From NCBI GenBank assembly GCA_004151065.3, contig NWUY0300053683.1, forward strand, positions 8,835-19,246: 10,412 bases of DNA, written 5' to 3'. The DNA comes from Larix sibirica. Taxonomy: Eukaryota > Streptophyta > Pinopsida > Pinales > Pinaceae. Shown here one piece after another: positions 8,134 to 10,412 of this stretch; the first letter of the stretch is position 1; each line of letters starts with the position of its first letter. The notes under the pieces are model-generated. The model was given only the letters and a program-made list of their open reading frames with translations. It ran no database searches and had not been told where the DNA came from. A program made the translations under genes and the position numbers.

Positions 8134-8189
8134 TGATGGCTGTTTGGCTATCTCTCCTATTTGATGGCTCTTTGGCTATCTCTCCTATT
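8134..8189. repeat. Adjacent two-copy tandem repeat, 28-bp unit
   Basis: tgatggct(g/c)tttggctatct and the following ctcctatt form a 28-bp unit at 8134-8161 and again at 8162-8189, with a single G/C difference. The word tgatt then begins a third, truncated start. The unit is unrelated to the repeats at 7746-8031. Confidence 0.93.
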
Positions 8190-8322
8190 TGATTATATAA
8201 TGCCATGTGGGATTTTTCAATGGATATTCTTGCTTATGGTGATTTGGCACGATGATATGGATTGGTTCTCCTTGGAGCACTCCGGCTTCTTCTCTCTTAG
8301 ATAGCTTGTATGGATGAAGAAC

Positions 8323-8727
8323 TTATAATTGACCTCTCCAGTGGTATGGCATGCTCCTCTTGATCTCATTTGTGTGCATAAATGCCACCAGAATAGATTC
8401 AGTTGTTCTAGGAATTAACAGGGTCACATTCTCAACATGTTTTGGTACTGACCGCAGATTTCTGGGTGAAATTAAAGATTTATTAAAGTGCCCAATCAAG
8501 CGAAAGATGTTAATGTTGAAGCAAACGATTGCAGAGGGTGTTCTCATCCTTTCATTAGATGCATTAATCATGATCAAATGCCAGCTGTAGGGAGATGTTT
8601 CGTAAAGATTATTCATATTATACTGTAGCTGTCCATTATGAAGTATGGTAGCAGTCTGAAGGCTCTTTGGACCAAAGAAACTGTTCTCCAGGGTATTTTT
8701 AATAAGTGCTATTCTCAGTCTCGACTC
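8323..8727 (-). other. Long stop-free stretch on the minus strand, 134 codons, unrecognised
   Basis: Between a TGA at 8730-8728 and the stop at 8325-8323 the minus strand is open for 134 codons, long for AT-rich non-coding DNA. It reads ESRLRIALIKNTLENSFFG, then SLQTATILHNGQLQYNMNNL from about 8670, followed by a hydrophobic and basic part (NVTLLIPRTTESILVAFMHT). An internal ATG lies at 8616. I recognise no domain. Open frames also exist on the plus strand over the same DNA (8351-8590 and 8638-8943), so the sense strand is uncertain. It could be an eroded gene fragment carried by a transposon, or chance. Confidence 0.3.
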
Positions 8728-8943
8728 TCAACCACTAGCAGTGGGACAGATTTGAACAGCCTTAAACCAGTGCTAGTGACAGATTTTACAGCCTGTTTTC
8801 ACCATCTGGCAGAGGCTGAAAGTGTATTTCAATTGGTAGCCTCTTATCACAGTCCACAGAGAGTAAAATCAGAACCGATGCTATCAAAGAATTCCTGTAG
8901 CAAACTGTCCATTTCAGAGTCCAGAACACCAATTGAATTCTGA
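8638..8943 (+). other. 101-codon open frame on the plus strand, unrecognised
   Basis: The frame is open from ATG 8638 to a stop at 8941-8943. It is serine/threonine-rich (YSQSRLSTTSSGTDLNSL, SKNSCSKLSISESRTPIEF) with no domain I recognise. Serine-rich translations often arise on the antisense strand of a real gene. The opposite strand here has fragments that look more protein-like, for example VLDSEMDSLLQEFFDSIGSD (about 8925-8865) and LPIEIHFQPLPDGENRL (about 8840-8790), but in different frames with stops between. I think this segment, with 8323-8727, may be one decayed minus-strand gene fragment. Confidence is low. Confidence 0.22.
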
Positions 8944-9086
8944 TTTTGTCAAGAAGATCCATTTGCACTCATGATAAGGCACAGCCTGATGTTTTGATCT
9001 ATAGATGGGGCCGCCCCCTCTCTTATTTGCTTGTTGAGTATAGATTGAGGGCAGTTTGGTGTGGGAGATCACTATGGGTTTGGCTG

Positions 9087-9382
9087 TTGAGGAAGCGTTC
9101 CACTTGTAGTGTCCAGCGTTGGATGAGGATTGCACACTTGTATGTGCTATGTTTGTGGCTGGGCATTTGTAGTTGAAGACCCTTCATCCACATCTTCCTA
9201 CACCTTCTCGAGGAAAACGTTCCACTATTTTGGNTTGAGGAAGCGTTCCACTTGTAGTGTCCAGCTTTGGATGAGGGTTGCCAACTTGTATGTGCTATGT
9301 TTGTGGCTGGGCATTTGTAGTTGAAGACCTTTCATCCACATCTTCCTACACCTTCTCAAGGAAAACGTTCCACTATTTTGGG
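9087..9382. repeat. Tandem duplication of a 148-bp unit with N at the join
   Basis: Copy 1 (9087-9234) and copy 2 (9235-9382) both start ttgaggaagcgttccacttg and end acgttccactattttgg. I count six differences over about 147 compared bases, roughly 96% identity. The last base of copy 1 is the undetermined N at 9234; its counterpart in copy 2 is G. The unit itself contains two related words, gaggaagcgttccact and gaggaaaacgttccact, so it may be built on an older internal duplication. No protein is supported: the open frame crossing the join is a by-product of the repeat. Confidence 0.95.
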
Positions 9383-9900
9383 GCTTCCTGGATGAGGGCG
9401 TTCACTTTAGGGATGTCAAACGCCTCATTCCTTGCATAACTTGATGGAGTGCTCTCCTAGTTTGTTGGCTTACATTTGTATCTATGCCATATTTGATAGG
9501 ATGATGCACATGGAGGAGGGTTTCTTACATCATTTCATGCCATTTGTGAGGATACCATTCAGCCTTGTTGGAGTTTGTTGATGGGAGTGTCGCATGGAGG
9601 ATCGTCTTACATTTGGAGGGCGTGCCCTATTTGCCATTCCATATTAAATTGAGGTAGCATTAAGCTTAAGGGTCTCTCTTTCTTCATTTTGTGTCACTAT
9701 TGAAGGAGCGTTCCACCCCTTCGGTCTTTGTTTATTGGAGCTTTGCATTTTGAAACTGTTTTGCATTTTTTTTGGAGGAGGATTGTTGCATCACTTGAGG
9801 GTTATATTTTGTAATTCATGGAGGTGTTCCACTTTGAAGATGTTTTATGCCATATTTAAAGGGGTTGTTTTTTTTTCTACTTTTTAGCACACTTTTTGAG
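9383..9900. other. Non-coding stretch with scattered GTTCCAC-type words
   Basis: I see no gene here. Words like those in the 148-bp unit recur: gcgttcacttt (9399-9409), gagcgttccacc (9706-9717) and gaggtgttccacttt (9821-9835). With the four copies in the tandem repeat (9097, 9219, 9245 and 9367), GTTCCAC occurs six times on the plus strand between 9097 and 9832. This suggests that the region descends from an old, diverged repeat family. Confidence 0.45.
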
Positions 9901-9923
9901 GATAGCTAGATCTAGGATGACCA

Positions 9924-9941
9924 AACCCTAAATCTAGGGTT
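9924..9941. repeat. Telo-box inverted repeat
   Basis: AACCCTA (9924-9930) and TAGGGTT (9935-9941) form a 7-bp inverted pair separated by aatc. Both arms match the plant telomere unit (TTTAGGGn) and the telo-box promoter element. It may be a regulatory palindrome of an LTR or gene upstream region; no gene start can be assigned to it. Confidence 0.5.
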
Positions 9942-10232
9942 CAACTACCATGTTTTGTGGACCTATCAGAAGCTTTAAGGACTTCCTTTGGAGTGCACCT
10001 CTTGGAGAGCCTTTGGAAGCTAGGACATGGATCTTCTTTTTGGTATTTGCTAGTTTTATTGAGGTGTCCTTCTTGGGCTTTTCCTCTCTTAGATATTGTA
10101 CTTATAGGTTTGACCACCTTGTTTTCTTAATTCGGTTAGGGTTAATGGAGTATTTTGTACTTGTTACCTCCATCTAAGACTGGATCTAGGATTTATTCAT
10201 ATTTTATTGTAGGAGGAAGTTGAACTTAAATC

Positions 10233-10240
10233 TATATAAA
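10233..10240 (+). promoter_or_regulatory. Possible TATA box followed by a pyrimidine-rich stretch
   Basis: tatataaa is followed by gtttcactctccccctcattt, a C/T-rich run like plant core promoters and LTR promoters. Nothing recognisable is transcribed from it before the window ends, so this is a motif-level call only. The preceding 9942-10230 has one 75-codon frame (9950-10177) with no motif, which I take to be chance. Confidence 0.25.
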
Positions 10241-10412
10241 GTTTCACTCTCCCCCTCATTTGTCATTGTTGGATTTTGAGAGGTCTCTCCCTTTTGGAGC
10301 TTGATGGACATATCATTCATGTTACAACTTAGTGTAAGGGTTTCTTCTCCTAACTATGTGAGGCTTATGTTCCTATCTCTATGTTGTTAGTGAATTGTAG
10401 AATTGCTAGAAC

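Noticed and set aside
9130-9324. 64-codon plus frame across the 148-bp repeat
   Set aside because: It contains the N and repeats its own sequence because of the DNA duplication; there is no protein motif.
9950-10177. 75-codon hydrophobic plus frame
   Set aside because: It is F/L-rich from T-rich DNA, has no motif and no continuation; likely chance.
1-10412. CRISPR array, tRNA, rRNA or prokaryotic operon
   Set aside because: Direct repeats here come in pairs without regular spacers, no tRNA-like cloverleaf was seen, and the coding remains are eukaryotic retroelements.

Overview
This window looks like repeat-derived, non-genic DNA from a plant nuclear genome, most likely a seed plant. I see no intact gene, RNA gene, CRISPR array or prokaryotic operon. 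The plant call rests on the style of the LINE: a gag-like ORF1 with a DUF4283-type domain and a CCHC knuckle, followed by an ORF2 with endonuclease and reverse transcriptase. AT-rich spacers, a trinucleotide microsatellite and telo-box motifs (AAACCCTA) agree with it. I cannot separate conifer from angiosperm from the sequence alone.

Layout. Positions 1 to about 4600 (minus strand) hold the 5' two-thirds or so of a decayed L1-like non-LTR retrotransposon. Its 5' leader is near 4400-4600, ORF1 runs from about 4398 to 2571, and ORF2 starts at 2574 and runs off the left edge at position 1. The coding potential is obvious when frames are followed by eye, but it is broken by 12 in-frame stops and about nine frameshifts. 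Endonuclease and zinc-knuckle residues are also mutated. ORF1 ends and ORF2 begins in a 4-base ATGA overlap.

Positions 4600-5800 are AT-rich, with one good hairpin at 5550-5593. Positions 5805-6119 (minus) hold a second, much smaller retroelement relic: the cysteine/histidine tail found downstream of some LINE reverse transcriptases. Positions 6120-7017 are featureless AT-rich DNA.

Positions 7018-7236 (plus) carry a 72-codon frame of unknown origin that seems to continue past stops. From 7300 to 8190 there is a microsatellite and a run of unrelated two-copy duplications (periods 43, 25, 86 and 28 bp). Positions 8323-8943 hold unusually long open frames on both strands and may be an unrecognised gene fragment. 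Positions 9087-9382 are a 148-bp unit present twice, with an undetermined base exactly at the join. The right end (9383-10412) is non-coding, with a telo-box palindrome and a TATA-like sequence.

The parts do not work together as a pathway. The window reads as layers of old insertions, point decay and local duplication. I found no convincing new biological system. The most useful leads are the ATGA coupling, the TAG-dominated decay, the duplication cluster and the unexplained open frames at 8323-8943.
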